51,439 nucleotides of DNA from JAWKNZ01 sp041391425 (GCA_041391425.1 JAWKNZ010000021.1:1-51439); one strand, 5' to 3'; shown: positions 39,901-48,293, counted from the first letter of the stretch. The notes: generated by a model not told the origin, from the letters alone. Numbers and translations are program-made.

Positions 39901-42365
39901 GAAATGGAAATCTTACTATCCCAAGTGTAGATGCATTATATGATGCTGATTTATTTAGTGTTACTCCCCTTATTTCATTAGACAAATATGATGGTTATAA
40001 TGACGATTTGCGGCCAGAGCCTTTTAACAGTGAGAAGCCTTGGTTAGACTATGAAGGCTGTAAGGAGTTTGCAGCTGGAAAGATAGGATCTGTTTTAGGA
40101 GGCTCTTTTTCTATTATTGATACTTACCCTCGTAGAACACGCTTGCCAGAGGGCCCGTTGTTATTATGCCATAGAATTATGAGTGTGGATGCCAAAGCGA
40201 GAAGTTTACAATCTGGCTCTATTGTGACTGAACATGACATATTTGCAAATGCTTGGTATTTAGATGCAGGAAAAATACCAACCTGTATTGCTGTAGAAGC
40301 TGGCCAAGCAGACCTGTTTTTGTCATCCTATCTTGGCATTGATTTTCATTCTAAAGGAGAGAGGGTTTACCGTCTATTAGATGCTGTTGTTACGTTTTTC
40401 GATAGCCTCCCCTCATCTGGTCAGACTATACGCTATGATATTAACATCGAAGGTTTTTTTCGACAAAGTAGTACAATTCTATTTAGGTTTAGCTTTGAAG
40501 CCAAAGTCAATGGTAAACCTTTGCTATCGATGAAAAATGGTTGTGCGGGATTTTTTACCGATAAGGAACTGGACGAAGGAAAAGGCTTGGTTTTTTCAAC
40601 ATTGGATCAAGTGCAAATGCAGGGATGCTTAACCGGTGGTTTCACATATCCGGTGCCTGTCGAAAAAGCTGCTTATGATGATGAGCAACTTGAAGCCTTA
40701 AGAAAAGGGGATTATGTTGCTTGTTTTGGACCGGCATTTTCTAATCTGAATTTTGAAGACCCAGCAAAGTTGCCAGATGGTATGATGCGTCTGGTTCACC
40801 GGATAAAGCTTATAGATCCACAAGGTGGTCGCTATGGCGTTGGCCTAGTCATAGGAGAGGCCGATATCTCCCCAAAGGATTGGTTTTTATCATGCCACTT
40901 TGTCGACGATAAAGTCATGCCTGGGACTTTAATGTATGAGTGTTGCTTACATACATTGCGGGTTTACTTAATGAGAATAGGGTGGGTTGGGGAAAGTAAT
41001 GACATCACCTTTGAGCCGATACCGGGGGAGCAAAGCCGCTTAAAATGCCGTGGGCAAGTTTTGGAGAGTACCAAAAAAGTTAGATATGAAATTATTGTTC
41101 GTGAATTGGGATACAGACCTGAAGCCTATGCGATTGTTGATGCCTTGATGTATGCAGATGGTAAGCCTATAGTCGAAATTACTAATATGACATTGAGAAT
41201 ACCTGGGTTACTTAAAGACAAAGTCTTTGCTATATGGGATAAAAATTCTAAGAGTTTGACGAATGCAACGAATAGTAATGAAATTTCTCTTTATGATACA
41301 CAGAGCATAAAAGCCTTTTGTGAAGGTAAGCCTTCGCTAGCATTTGGGGATCGTTATAAGATATTTGATGGTAGTGAACGCAAGATTGCAAGGTTACCTA
41401 GAGACCCATTCCGTTTTATTGATCGCATCACTGGGGTTAATGCACCTGCTTGGAAGTTAGAAGCTGGTGGAAGTATTGTAGCCGAATATGATGTTCCAGA
41501 AAATGCTTGGTATTTTTTGGCAGAATCACAGGGAATAATGCCATTTTCTGTGCTGTTAGAGACCGCTTTGCAACCATGTGGCTGGTACTCAGCATATATG
41601 GGGTCAGCATTAACTAGTTCTGAGGATTTATGTTATAGAAATTTAGCAGGATATGCTACGCAATTTATGGATGTGACTCCTGATATCGGGACCCTGACTA
41701 CAGAAGTAAGATCAACAAAGATTTCTCAGTCTGGAGGAATGCTTTTGCAGGAATTTGATTTTTCCTTAAGAGCAGGAGAACAAATGGTATACCAAGGGCA
41801 TACTATGTTTGGCTTTTTTACACGCCAGGCTTTGGCGCAGCAAATTGGTATTCGTGGAGTAAAAGATCTTTTGGATCACGTATCCCCCGCTTTTTCAAAA
41901 AATATATCTTATCCAGGAGGAGATCAGTACTGGCCTAAATCTCCTTTATTGATGATTGATAATATTGAAAGGTATGCGGCAAAGGGCGGATCTTTTGGGT
42001 TAGGTTATATTCGTGGTTCTAAGTTGGTGGATGCCGATGAATGGTTTTTTCATGCTCATTTTTATCAAGATCCAGTCATGCCAGGATCATTGGGTCTTGA
42101 GTCTTTTATACAGCTTCTGAAAGTTCGAGCCGTTGATTATTGGCGGGAGGCGAGAGTTCCATTTAATAAAATTAGCTGTATAGGTGGGAAGCATGAGTGG
42201 CTATATCGAGGTCAGGTTTTACCTACTAATAAAAAGATTACCGTTGACGTTGACGTTGTGAGTATTTGTCCGAAAACGCACGCTATTAGCGCTAGAGGGT
42301 ATTTGCAAGTTGATGGCTTGACTATATATGAGGTGAAAGAATTTTCAGTTATGCCTCGACAGTGA
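36906..42365 (+). CDS. pfaC: PfaC-like synthase (KS-CLF-four hotdog dehydratase modules)
   Basis: The protein has 1819 residues. The first ketosynthase (about 4-460) is intact (C191 in LDAACASS, then IECHAAGT and ANVGHLLTAAG). A second ketosynthase-like domain (about 490-880) lacks the Cys (AENSGLRALEFAVDQ), so it is a chain-length-factor type. From about 1060 to the end are hotdog folds in two FabA-like double units; the second hotdog of each carries the dehydratase motif (H1331 in CHFVDDKVMPG and H1718 in HAHFYQDPVMPG). This is the PfaC layout, forming the cis/trans double bonds. No acyltransferase follows, unlike some myxobacterial Pfa3. The ATG at 36906 follows a weak GAG site, only 18 bases after the TAGAG of the duplicated pfaA end. 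Confidence 0.92.
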   Translation: MSDSSKIAIVGMSGVFPGGNSLEEFWQNIIQSRDCSSEVSPDRWLLSKDLAYSKEYGEKDRVGNVRGYFVDDWQCREKSLNIDHDLLQQLDPLFHLTLTAGARAFQDCQSSLLDLRRVSVLFGNIVLPTEFSSKIARHYLGSAFEKFLLSHPINNTDKVHPINAFPAAMPAYVLAKALNLQGGCFTLDAACASSLYALRMAVDALHFGKSDAVLVGGVSRPDPLYTQMGFTQLTALSKSGKARPFDQNADGLVVGEGAGFFVLKRLEDALAHNDRIYATIAGIGLSNDVNGGLMAPDSEGQLRAMRAAYEEAGWDVNDVDLIECHAAGTSLGDGIELMSLKSLWSPEQGVEERQFVNKCILGSVKANVGHLLTAAGASGLCRVLLAMQHKVLPPTANFSQAEAKYCLEDSPFEILKSPKNWERRDENILRRAAISGFGFGGINAHVLIEEWDELLSLSQSRKAKDHDGKSTSFAPISKPTFNISNENSRQVAIVGIESTLADSSNFCVLIDRIANLGEHFVGKSSEHCQSIQGYGWDCEGAENFRLNAFEELLIEIGKFKVPPIELQQMLPIQLLMLDVAYRALKVAGIKKKRHLKAGALIGLDLDAHANFFNCRWDIENKAKAWCEELGLKLSDDAFKEWVEALKDSVNPPLNANRTIGSLGSIVASRIAREFQFAGPSFTIANAENSGLRALEFAVDQIRLGRLDFAVVGAVDFAAETQAALSNCSYMQSQGEGIGPCNYNYSDGAVALVVKDLDLAIADGDKVYGVIGDISITTRLDGGGHKQSLLQPALCANIPSKAVTCNDSDMYSYLGSVGSATGLVNLVTKIALGNKLDRSLVQEKPADIKNKNVIVFNQNGKDCSYGLLDVACDADYFSTFEGLQDTAIQQSISKSDKSIVVTIDKKESFSIFQVTERVGAISSSILEQETTKVQYRQGNDPKPLGNRTAPLVDDSYAEIGALIEKTAYANYSAHQAYLCWHNQMLDNMGELLGKQLEMLGNGNLTIPSVDALYDADLFSVTPLISLDKYDGYNDDLRPEPFNSEKPWLDYEGCKEFAAGKIGSVLGGSFSIIDTYPRRTRLPEGPLLLCHRIMSVDAKARSLQSGSIVTEHDIFANAWYLDAGKIPTCIAVEAGQADLFLSSYLGIDFHSKGERVYRLLDAVVTFFDSLPSSGQTIRYDINIEGFFRQSSTILFRFSFEAKVNGKPLLSMKNGCAGFFTDKELDEGKGLVFSTLDQVQMQGCLTGGFTYPVPVEKAAYDDEQLEALRKGDYVACFGPAFSNLNFEDPAKLPDGMMRLVHRIKLIDPQGGRYGVGLVIGEADISPKDWFLSCHFVDDKVMPGTLMYECCLHTLRVYLMRIGWVGESNDITFEPIPGEQSRLKCRGQVLESTKKVRYEIIVRELGYRPEAYAIVDALMYADGKPIVEITNMTLRIPGLLKDKVFAIWDKNSKSLTNATNSNEISLYDTQSIKAFCEGKPSLAFGDRYKIFDGSERKIARLPRDPFRFIDRITGVNAPAWKLEAGGSIVAEYDVPENAWYFLAESQGIMPFSVLLETALQPCGWYSAYMGSALTSSEDLCYRNLAGYATQFMDVTPDIGTLTTEVRSTKISQSGGMLLQEFDFSLRAGEQMVYQGHTMFGFFTRQALAQQIGIRGVKDLLDHVSPAFSKNISYPGGDQYWPKSPLLMIDNIERYAAKGGSFGLGYIRGSKLVDADEWFFHAHFYQDPVMPGSLGLESFIQLLKVRAVDYWREARVPFNKISCIGGKHEWLYRGQVLPTNKKITVDVDVVSICPKTHAISARGYLQVDGLTIYEVKEFSVMPRQ

Positions 42366-42427
42366 AAGTGCAGACTATAATAGATGTGTTGATGTGAAGA
42401 TTTTGAATTTCGATGGAGGTGCCTTGC

Positions 42428-43327
42428 ATGGCTATTATAGATGTTGACGCTATTAGCCAGTTATATCGTCAGGAGGTAAAAGAGCATGCGCAATATTTTT
42501 CGCGACCTCTTCGACTTTTAGGTATTTTAGCAACTGAAAGTGGTGCTTCATCTAAAACGTATGCTTCTTATGCCAAGATTGGTGCGCGGGATGTTGGAGT
42601 AGAATTTGTGCTGCGAGAATTTCCTCGGATTGATTTGGAATCAGCTATAATTGAAGCCAATCGTGACAGTAATATTGATGGAATCATGGTTTATTACCCG
42701 ATTTTTAGTTCGCAGCAAGATAATTATATTAAAGATTTGGTTGATTATAGAAAAGATGTAGAAGGGCTAAATTCCTATTGGATAAGGAAATTGTACGCCA
42801 ATGATCGTACTATAGATGGTGATCCAAAGCGTAGGTCTGTGTTACCTTGCACACCGCTTGCAATTGTTAAAATTTTGGAGGAAGTGATACCCTATCAGAG
42901 TATTGATGGATCAGTGCCTTTAAAAGGTAAAAAAATTACTATTTTTAATCGCAGTGAAGTTGTAGGCCGCCCCTTAGCTGCGATGTTAGCTAACGATGGA
43001 GCTGCAGTTTATTCTTTTGATATTCATGGCCCTCTTTTGTTTGTCAATCATCAACTCAAAGAAGTTTCAATTTCTAGGCGCGATGCCATTAAAGACTCAG
43101 ATATCGTGATAGGAGGTGTTCCAAGTAAAAATTTTAAAAAAATCACTGCCGATGAAGTTAAAGAAGGGACGATTTGTGTTAATTTTTCTTCTATTCAAAA
43201 TTTTACAAAAGAGGCACAAGATAAGGTACTTGCTTTTGCACCGAGAGTTGGTCCGGTCACAATTTCGATGCTTTTACGTAATCTAGTTAGGCTAAAGAAT
43301 AATTTTGCAGATGGGGTAAATCTATGA
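42428..43327 (+). CDS. NAD-type methylene-THF dehydrogenase, yeast Mtd1-like (FolD family)
   Basis: The protein has 299 residues. It follows the FolD fold but its details match the yeast monofunctional enzyme Mtd1: IMVYYPIF instead of the VQLPLP loop, then KDVEGLN, VLPCTPLAIVKILEE, NRSEVVGRPLAAMLANDGAA and VTISMLLRNLVRLKNN. In FolD, Tyr52 and Lys56 (YxxxK) are needed for cyclohydrolase activity. In the aligned stretch here (YASYAKIGARDVGV) the Lys position holds Ala, so it is likely a dehydrogenase only, oxidising methylene-THF to methenyl-THF with NAD+. The ATG at 42428 is chosen because GGAGG lies 8 bases upstream. The next gene starts inside its stop codon. Confidence 0.85.
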   Translation: MAIIDVDAISQLYRQEVKEHAQYFSRPLRLLGILATESGASSKTYASYAKIGARDVGVEFVLREFPRIDLESAIIEANRDSNIDGIMVYYPIFSSQQDNYIKDLVDYRKDVEGLNSYWIRKLYANDRTIDGDPKRRSVLPCTPLAIVKILEEVIPYQSIDGSVPLKGKKITIFNRSEVVGRPLAAMLANDGAAVYSFDIHGPLLFVNHQLKEVSISRRDAIKDSDIVIGGVPSKNFKKITADEVKEGTICVNFSSIQNFTKEAQDKVLAFAPRVGPVTISMLLRNLVRLKNNFADGVNL

Positions 43328-43944
43328 TTATAGACGCTTCTATCAGAGAATACCTCGACCGCCTCGGAAGTCGGGATTCGGTGCCTGGAGGAGGTGCGGC
43401 TGCTGCTTTTTCAGCTTCGCAGGGAATCGCACTCTTTTTGATGGTTGCTGAACTGTCGAAAAAATCAGCTGAATTAGATCTTATTATAAAGAATTGTAAT
43501 GATGCTTTAAAGGCTTTTGCTGATTTGGCTGATGAAGATATGCGTGAGTTTTCCGAAGTTATGACGGCTATGCAGCTTCCGAAAAAAAGTGAAGAGGACA
43601 AAAATAAACGAACTTTGCAATTGCAGGTAGCTTTAAAAGCGGCTGCAAATGTACCATTATCGGTAATTAAATTATGCTCCCAGTGCCTTGAATGGAGTGC
43701 TCCAATCGCAATGATTGGCAATAAAAATGTTTTAAGTGATATGGCTGTCGGGCTTTATTTAATTAAAGCTGCTATCCAGGCATCTGCTGTTAATGTTCAT
43801 ATCAATCTAAAATACATTAAAGATCAAGAATTTATAAACGATACCCATCAAAAACTAGATTATTTGTATGAATCATCAAGTAAGCAAATCAATTCTCAGC
43901 TTGAAGGTATTAAAAACGTGATTAATATTCCTTTGTATATCTAA
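43324..43944 (+). CDS. fchA: FchA-type methenyl-THF cyclohydrolase (cyclodeaminase fold)
   Basis: The protein has 206 residues and the all-helical formiminotransferase-cyclodeaminase fold: an N-terminal FchA motif DSVPGGGAAAAFSASQGIAL, then a helical bundle ending LSDMAVGLYLIKAAIQASAV NVHINLKYI. In clostridia and Methylobacterium a stand-alone protein of this size hydrolyses methenyl-THF to 10-formyl-THF. It overlaps the Mtd1-like gene by four bases (ATGA), so together they should supply both steps that FolD usually performs. A glutamate formiminotransferase partner, which would suggest histidine breakdown instead, is not nearby. Confidence 0.85.
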   Translation: MIIDASIREYLDRLGSRDSVPGGGAAAAFSASQGIALFLMVAELSKKSAELDLIIKNCNDALKAFADLADEDMREFSEVMTAMQLPKKSEEDKNKRTLQLQVALKAAANVPLSVIKLCSQCLEWSAPIAMIGNKNVLSDMAVGLYLIKAAIQASAVNVHINLKYIKDQEFINDTHQKLDYLYESSSKQINSQLEGIKNVINIPLYI

Positions 43945-43979
43945 ATGGCATATTTTTTCATAAACAGAGCTCTATGCCC

Positions 43980-44423
43980 TCAGTTTGTGGCATAGGCCCT
44001 TAAGTTATAAGAAATAGGAATTGGAGCATGCAAGCTGACTGGTGCATCGGTACATAGGATTTCTAACAAGTCTGTAGAAGTAATGAGACCAACTAATTTG
44101 CTAAACTGTGTTACTGGCAGACAGTCTATTTTATTATCGATTAAAAGCCGACTTGCTTCACCAATAGTTGTTGAAGGTAGGCATGTTATAATGTCTGTAC
44201 TCATGAATTCTTTTACGGGGCGATCGGAGCAATGAAATTTTCCGAATTGCATATTTCCTTCCCGGTAAATATCTCGATCCGATATGATACCTAATAACTT
44301 GGAATGTTCTACTATTACAAGATGTCTAAGCTTTTCTTCTTGCATTATTTCATAAGCTTTTTTTATTGATGTCGATGGTTTAATTGAAATAATATCTCTA
44401 GTCATATGTCCAAATACACGCAT
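43980..44423 (-). CDS. Two-CBS-domain protein
   Basis: The protein has 147 residues and consists of two CBS domains: DIISIKPSTSIKKAYEIMQE with LLGIISDRDIYRE, and DIITCLPSTTIGEASRLLID with LVGLITSTDLLEIL. CBS pairs bind adenine nucleotides and often sense energy state. GGAAGGG lies 5 bases before the ATG. The gene is convergent with fchA and divergent from the universal stress protein gene; CBS and Usp proteins often go together in low-oxygen regulons. No other domain is fused, so what it controls is not visible. Confidence 0.88.
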   Translation of the reverse strand: MRVFGHMTRDIISIKPSTSIKKAYEIMQEEKLRHLVIVEHSKLLGIISDRDIYREGNMQFGKFHCSDRPVKEFMSTDIITCLPSTTIGEASRLLIDNKIDCLPVTQFSKLVGLITSTDLLEILCTDAPVSLHAPIPISYNLRAYATN

Positions 44424-44837
44424 ACCAACCCTTCCTTTATTTTGATATTCATCATAAAAATTTAATATACAATCAGAGCTTAGCTTTTTTCATAACGACA
44501 TCTATATCAATAGTTTATTCTTAGCAAAAGAAGTACCAAGCCGGTTCTTTTATTATAGTTTTGATTTCAGTTGGTTGTATTGCGGATGGCCACCCTTTTA
44601 TTTTTAATTGAGTTAAAATACGCAATTTGAGTGATATAATTCTAATGTGCTTGCTGGTCATAAATAAACCTTTTTAATTTCACTGATCTATCTCTGGGAA
44701 CTTTTCTTGCAGTGTAGCGCTAATGCTAAACATCAATGGAATGTTCGATGTTTCTATTCAGACTGGGAGTCGGATATTTGATTTGGGTGTGAATCGGCTT
44801 AAAAATTTAATTATCGGTTTTGTTAATAGGAGGCCTT
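44424..44837. other. Intergenic region between CBS and Usp genes
   Basis: This divergent promoter region of about 410 bases contains one FNR-like box near the CBS gene, listed separately. It is otherwise AT-rich with no RNA gene or clear second operator. Confidence 0.45.
44442..44455. promoter_or_regulatory. Possible FNR/Anr box
   Basis: TTGATATTCATCAT matches the FNR consensus TTGAT-N4-ATCAA at 9 of 10 positions. It lies 19 bases before the CBS gene start, close for an activator site, in the gap shared with the Usp gene. Such gene pairs are known FNR targets in other bacteria. The position is not ideal, so confidence is low. Confidence 0.35.
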
Positions 44838-45830
44838 ATGAAAGTGGCAGCTAAGTTTTTGAGAAAAACCAATAGATTTTTGATTGCTGCCGATGTTAAT
44901 CCCATTGGCCAGCGATTAGTTCATTATGTTGATCGGCTTTTCCCGGACCGGGCTATAGCGTTTCGCCTTGCGCATGTGGTGCAACCACATCATATTCCGA
45001 AACTTGCTACCGGTTATGTTGGAGAGTTTTCCGGTCTTGATTTATCTGGGGTTATAGAAGGGGATAGATATCGAGAGGCGGTCAAACTTTTAGATGAACA
45101 GTCAAGGGATATAGTGATTCATCGGGAAGTGGAAACTATTGTTCTCGAAGGTAGGCCATCTGCTGAAATTGCGCAAGACGCCTTTTCTTCAGGGGTTGAG
45201 TTAGCAATAGTTGCGCCTGGAGCAAAGGGTAATTTTATTCCATATGGCTACTCAACGACGATAAATTTAATGGCACAGTCAAAAGTTCCTGTCATGGCGA
45301 TACCGCAGCCAGCATTTAAAAAAGAGCTACCTGAGCGGCCTTGCTTTTTGATCGCAGATAATTTGGAGGATGTTTCTAAAGGAGCACTGGCATTTACACA
45401 CCATGTAGCATCTAGGTTTTCTAACAGTAAAATTGTACACATTCATGTAGCTAAAGGTTCGAAAGATGAAATTTTAAAATTTGGAGATCTTTTGCAAGAA
45501 AAAATGAACTTAGGTATTGTTCCTCATAAAGATAATTTTTCTCCACAGTCTTTCTATAATAGTGTTGAAGATGGTGTTCAAAAAATTCTCAGAGGAAGGA
45601 TGGAAGCCATCTCTAATTTGGATAATGAGAATTATGAGTGTGCCGCTCTATTTGGTAAGGTATCTGAGCAATTAGCATATGCTATAGAAAAATGGCAGCC
45701 TGACTTTTTAGTTTTTGGGCGTCACGAACTGATGCATATGAAGCCTTTTTCTATAGGAAAAATGCCGTTTCATGGCATGCTTTCATACGAGATTCCGATT
45801 TTTTTGGTGCCGAAAGCGATTTATAGTTGA
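44838..45830 (+). CDS. Tandem universal stress protein (UspA) family protein
   Basis: The protein has about 330 residues and two UspA domains: residues 10-155, beginning FLIAADVNPIGQRLVHYVDR and ending GVELAIVAPGAKGNFIPYGY then PVMAIPQ, and 165-328, ending PDFLVFGRHELMHMKPFSIG then IPIFLVPKA. Its ATP-binding loop is only partly like the usual GxxGxxxxxxxxxGS motif. These proteins respond to starvation and anaerobic stress. AGGAGG precedes the ATG at 44838 by 4 bases; an upstream TTG is in the ribosome-binding region and not used. A clear terminator follows at 45871-45911. Confidence 0.8.
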   Translation: MKVAAKFLRKTNRFLIAADVNPIGQRLVHYVDRLFPDRAIAFRLAHVVQPHHIPKLATGYVGEFSGLDLSGVIEGDRYREAVKLLDEQSRDIVIHREVETIVLEGRPSAEIAQDAFSSGVELAIVAPGAKGNFIPYGYSTTINLMAQSKVPVMAIPQPAFKKELPERPCFLIADNLEDVSKGALAFTHHVASRFSNSKIVHIHVAKGSKDEILKFGDLLQEKMNLGIVPHKDNFSPQSFYNSVEDGVQKILRGRMEAISNLDNENYECAALFGKVSEQLAYAIEKWQPDFLVFGRHELMHMKPFSIGKMPFHGMLSYEIPIFLVPKAIYS

Positions 45831-45870
45831 GATAGAGCTCTTTGGCTAGCTACAGAAAGTTAGCCTACAA

Positions 45871-45911
45871 AGGTTTAGACGATAATATAGACGTCTAAAC
45901 CTATATTTTTT
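45871..45911 (+). terminator. Rho-independent terminator, convergent genes
   Basis: AGGTTTAGACG (45871-45881) and CGTCTAAACCT (45892-45902) form an 11-bp perfect stem with a 10-base loop, followed by ATATTTTTT. It lies between the Usp gene and the convergent receiver-TPR gene, so it probably ends the Usp transcript. Confidence 0.85.
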
Positions 45912-45913
45912 GA

Positions 45914-47116
45914 TTAAAGCTGTTTTAAGGTATTGAGGCGGCTAATACCACGTTTTGCCTTGTCAAAGGTTGGCGATATTTCTAGGGCTTGGCTATATTT
46001 TTCAAATGCTTCTTTATAATTACCTAGCTTTTCCCAAGCATGGCCAAGATTAAAGAGTATTTTAATGTTATTGGCATCGATTTTTAGTGCCATGGCATAC
46101 CTTTGAATTCCTTCATGATATTTCCCCATACGGACAAATGTCATGCCGAGAGAATTAAGGGTGCTAATATCATCAGGCTCTAGGTCGAGTGATTTTTGAT
46201 AAGCTTTTCTAGCTTCTGGAAATTCTTTTTGTATCATAGCTATATCGCCCAAACCTTTATATGCTTGTGCAAGCATCGGCGATATCATGATTGATTTTTT
46301 GAAGTATTCTTCTGACTCTGTGAGTTGGCCTTGCTTTAAATAGATAGTAGCAAGTTTTAAACAATAAGCTGGATTGTCAGGGCTTAGCTTGTGAAGGATT
46401 TGTGTTTCCTTTAGTTTTCCCTCATTGTCATTTGTTTCCTCAAATATTTCGAGTAGAAGGCGATGAGCGCCTATATATTTTGAATTCATCGATAATGCGA
46501 TCTCGAGTAAAGTGATTGCCTTTGTGAACTGCTTGCGTATTACGCAAATTTTGGCAAGGCCTTCAATGGCTTTAGCGGAGTCTTTATCTGTTTTTTGCGC
46601 CATTTTAAAAAGCTCTTCAGCTTCATCATAATCTTCGGCAAAAATTGCATTTTCTGCTTGCTTTAATAAGATGCGAGTTGGATTTGGGTCTTGTTCTTCC
46701 TTCATAATTGAATGCATTTTTTTTGTAAAATCTTCATATGAGAATGGTTTAAGTAAGTATCGGCTGACTCCCCCTTCACTTGCTAGAACCACATCTTGGC
46801 GGAGGTTTTCAGAGCTAATGAGTAAGAAGGGGGTGGCGCGATGTTCTTTGCTTTTCTTAATGTCTCGGCAAAATTGTAAGCCACTTTGCCCCTCATTTAT
46901 CCATTCGACGATGAAAAGCCCAACTTTTGTTGATAAAAGTTCTCGCTTTGTTTCCGCTATATTTGAAACGCATTTAACGTTTTTGACTCTTAGGTTAAGT
47001 AAGAATTGTTTTATGGAAGTTCTGAAGTTAGAGGAAGGATCACAGACTAAGATATACTTATTACCAAGATATGACTGTAGCATTGTGGCTGTTTCTTTGT
47101 TCAACTCTCGGTTCAT
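45914..47116 (-). CDS. Receiver-like domain and TPR protein
   Basis: The protein has 400 residues. A response-regulator receiver fold spans about 20-140 (YILVCDPSSNFR, FIVEWINEGQSGLQFCRDIK, YLLKPF). The phospho-acceptor Asp is replaced by Glu (E71), while D26 and K123 remain, so it may mimic a permanently phosphorylated receiver. From about 145 to 395 are seven or so TPR repeats, the clearest being AQAYKGLGDIAMIQKEFPEA, ISTLNSLGMTFVRMGKYHEG and IKILFNLGHAWEKLGNYKEA. No output domain is present, so it likely acts as a protein-binding adaptor. It may be constitutively active. The ATG has GGAAG about 10 bases upstream. Confidence 0.85.
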   Translation of the reverse strand: MNRELNKETATMLQSYLGNKYILVCDPSSNFRTSIKQFLLNLRVKNVKCVSNIAETKRELLSTKVGLFIVEWINEGQSGLQFCRDIKKSKEHRATPFLLISSENLRQDVVLASEGGVSRYLLKPFSYEDFTKKMHSIMKEEQDPNPTRILLKQAENAIFAEDYDEAEELFKMAQKTDKDSAKAIEGLAKICVIRKQFTKAITLLEIALSMNSKYIGAHRLLLEIFEETNDNEGKLKETQILHKLSPDNPAYCLKLATIYLKQGQLTESEEYFKKSIMISPMLAQAYKGLGDIAMIQKEFPEARKAYQKSLDLEPDDISTLNSLGMTFVRMGKYHEGIQRYAMALKIDANNIKILFNLGHAWEKLGNYKEAFEKYSQALEISPTFDKAKRGISRLNTLKQL

Positions 47117-47260
47117 CTCTAGTCACTTCCTTACATTCTTATGTTTGAACTTATCGGAAGAAGGGCAATCAACCATTAGGTCAGTAACTATTTGTAATTA
47201 ATTGATAAATTTACAGATATTTGTAAACGATGGTTTGTAAGTATTACTAAATCATTTGTA

Positions 47261-48001
47261 TCACAGGGGATGATTTTGTTCGCTTAAGCCTTTCTTTGGA
47301 GTTTTTGGCCTTACAAAAAAAGATGAAGTGAAGCCGAATAGAGATCCTATAAGAAAACCAAAGGCATGAGCTAAGTAACTTGTTTGCGGTTGGTATGTTG
47401 TTGGAGCTAAAACAATTAAACAAAAAGCAACAGCTCGCGCAACTCTTATGCTAGGGTTATGTTGTACATCAAATTTTATGAATAAAACCAACCATAAAGC
47501 TACCATACCGTAAAGCATGCCAGAAGCGCCAATCAGTTTGGTTGTTAATGGCATATATATGATTGTCATATAATTTGAAAGGATACCTGTAAGTAGAGCT
47601 AATATTGGAAAAATTGCCGCACCAAAAAATGCGTGTAAAAACCAGCCGAAAATTAAGAAAAGAGGGGTATTTGATAATAGGTGCAACCAGTCAGCATGCA
47701 CAAATAAAGAGGTTAATAGCCGCCAATATTCGTGTTCTATTATTATTGATTGGCGATTGAGCCATAAAAATTGACCAAGCGGATGGTTCCAGAACATAGT
47801 GCTGGCAACACCAAATAAGCTAAATAATAGCAGAGCAGGGAATGCACTCGAAAAATTTGGCATATGATCGAGGGGACCCTTTTCTTTGGTTTTAATCTCG
47901 TCGCTTTCTGTTAAATCGAAAATAGGGTTATTTGTATGCTGAGGCACATCTTCTTGTCTGTCTATTTTTGTAGTCTTATTTTCCTCATCGTTGTCCAACA
48001 T
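47261..48001 (-). CDS. Rhomboid-family intramembrane serine protease
   Basis: The protein has 246 residues with a polar N terminus of about 45 residues, then six or so membrane helices. The rhomboid hallmarks are present: HADWLHLLSN (H107 and N111 of the oxyanion-loop helix), GASGMLYG with the nucleophile S160, and AHAFGFLIGSLFG with catalytic H212. It cleaves membrane proteins inside the bilayer; substrates cannot be predicted. The ATG has TAGGA about 9 bases upstream, and the region just upstream is the 124-bp repeat element at 48019-48142. Confidence 0.9.
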   Translation of the reverse strand: MLDNDEENKTTKIDRQEDVPQHTNNPIFDLTESDEIKTKEKGPLDHMPNFSSAFPALLLFSLFGVASTMFWNHPLGQFLWLNRQSIIIEHEYWRLLTSLFVHADWLHLLSNTPLFLIFGWFLHAFFGAAIFPILALLTGILSNYMTIIYMPLTTKLIGASGMLYGMVALWLVLFIKFDVQHNPSIRVARAVAFCLIVLAPTTYQPQTSYLAHAFGFLIGSLFGFTSSFFVRPKTPKKGLSEQNHPL

Positions 48002-48018
48002 CCGTTTTTTTCCTAATT

Positions 48019-48142
48019 ATTAACGGGAGCAAAACCTATGATAGCTGCGTTGCTTTCGTCTCTGCGCTGCTCATGTACCCATATGTACACTGTGCTGCTC
48101 GTTCCTCTGTGCCTTGCTCTCATAGGTTTTGCTCCCCTTAAT
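48019..48142 (-). repeat. 124-bp palindromic dispersed repeat, copy B
   Basis: This is the second copy of the element at 14002-14125, in reverse orientation, differing at about three of 124 positions including one in an arm. It lies only 18 bases upstream of the rhomboid gene start. Near identity at two sites 34 kb apart points to recent spread or to constraint on the hairpin. Confidence 0.85.
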
Positions 48143-48293
48143 ATGAGTGATGGGCTTTTCTTTTGAAAGTTCTTATGAGGAGTAAAACCTACGCGAGTAA
48201 ATTTTCGAAGAATGATACATATAGACATATTGCGGGGCGAGTAAGGCAATACGGTCTCATAAGGTTCACTCTCTTAATATTATTCATTTATAT

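Noticed and set aside
43972..43995. Hairpin CTATGCC/GGCATAG between fchA and the CBS gene
   Set aside because: It overlaps the coding end of the CBS gene and has no T-tract, so it is not called a terminator.
48013..48249. Short open frame on the minus strand near the rhomboid gene
   Set aside because: It covers repeat copy B and repeats part of the peptide seen at copy A, so it is a repeat artefact.
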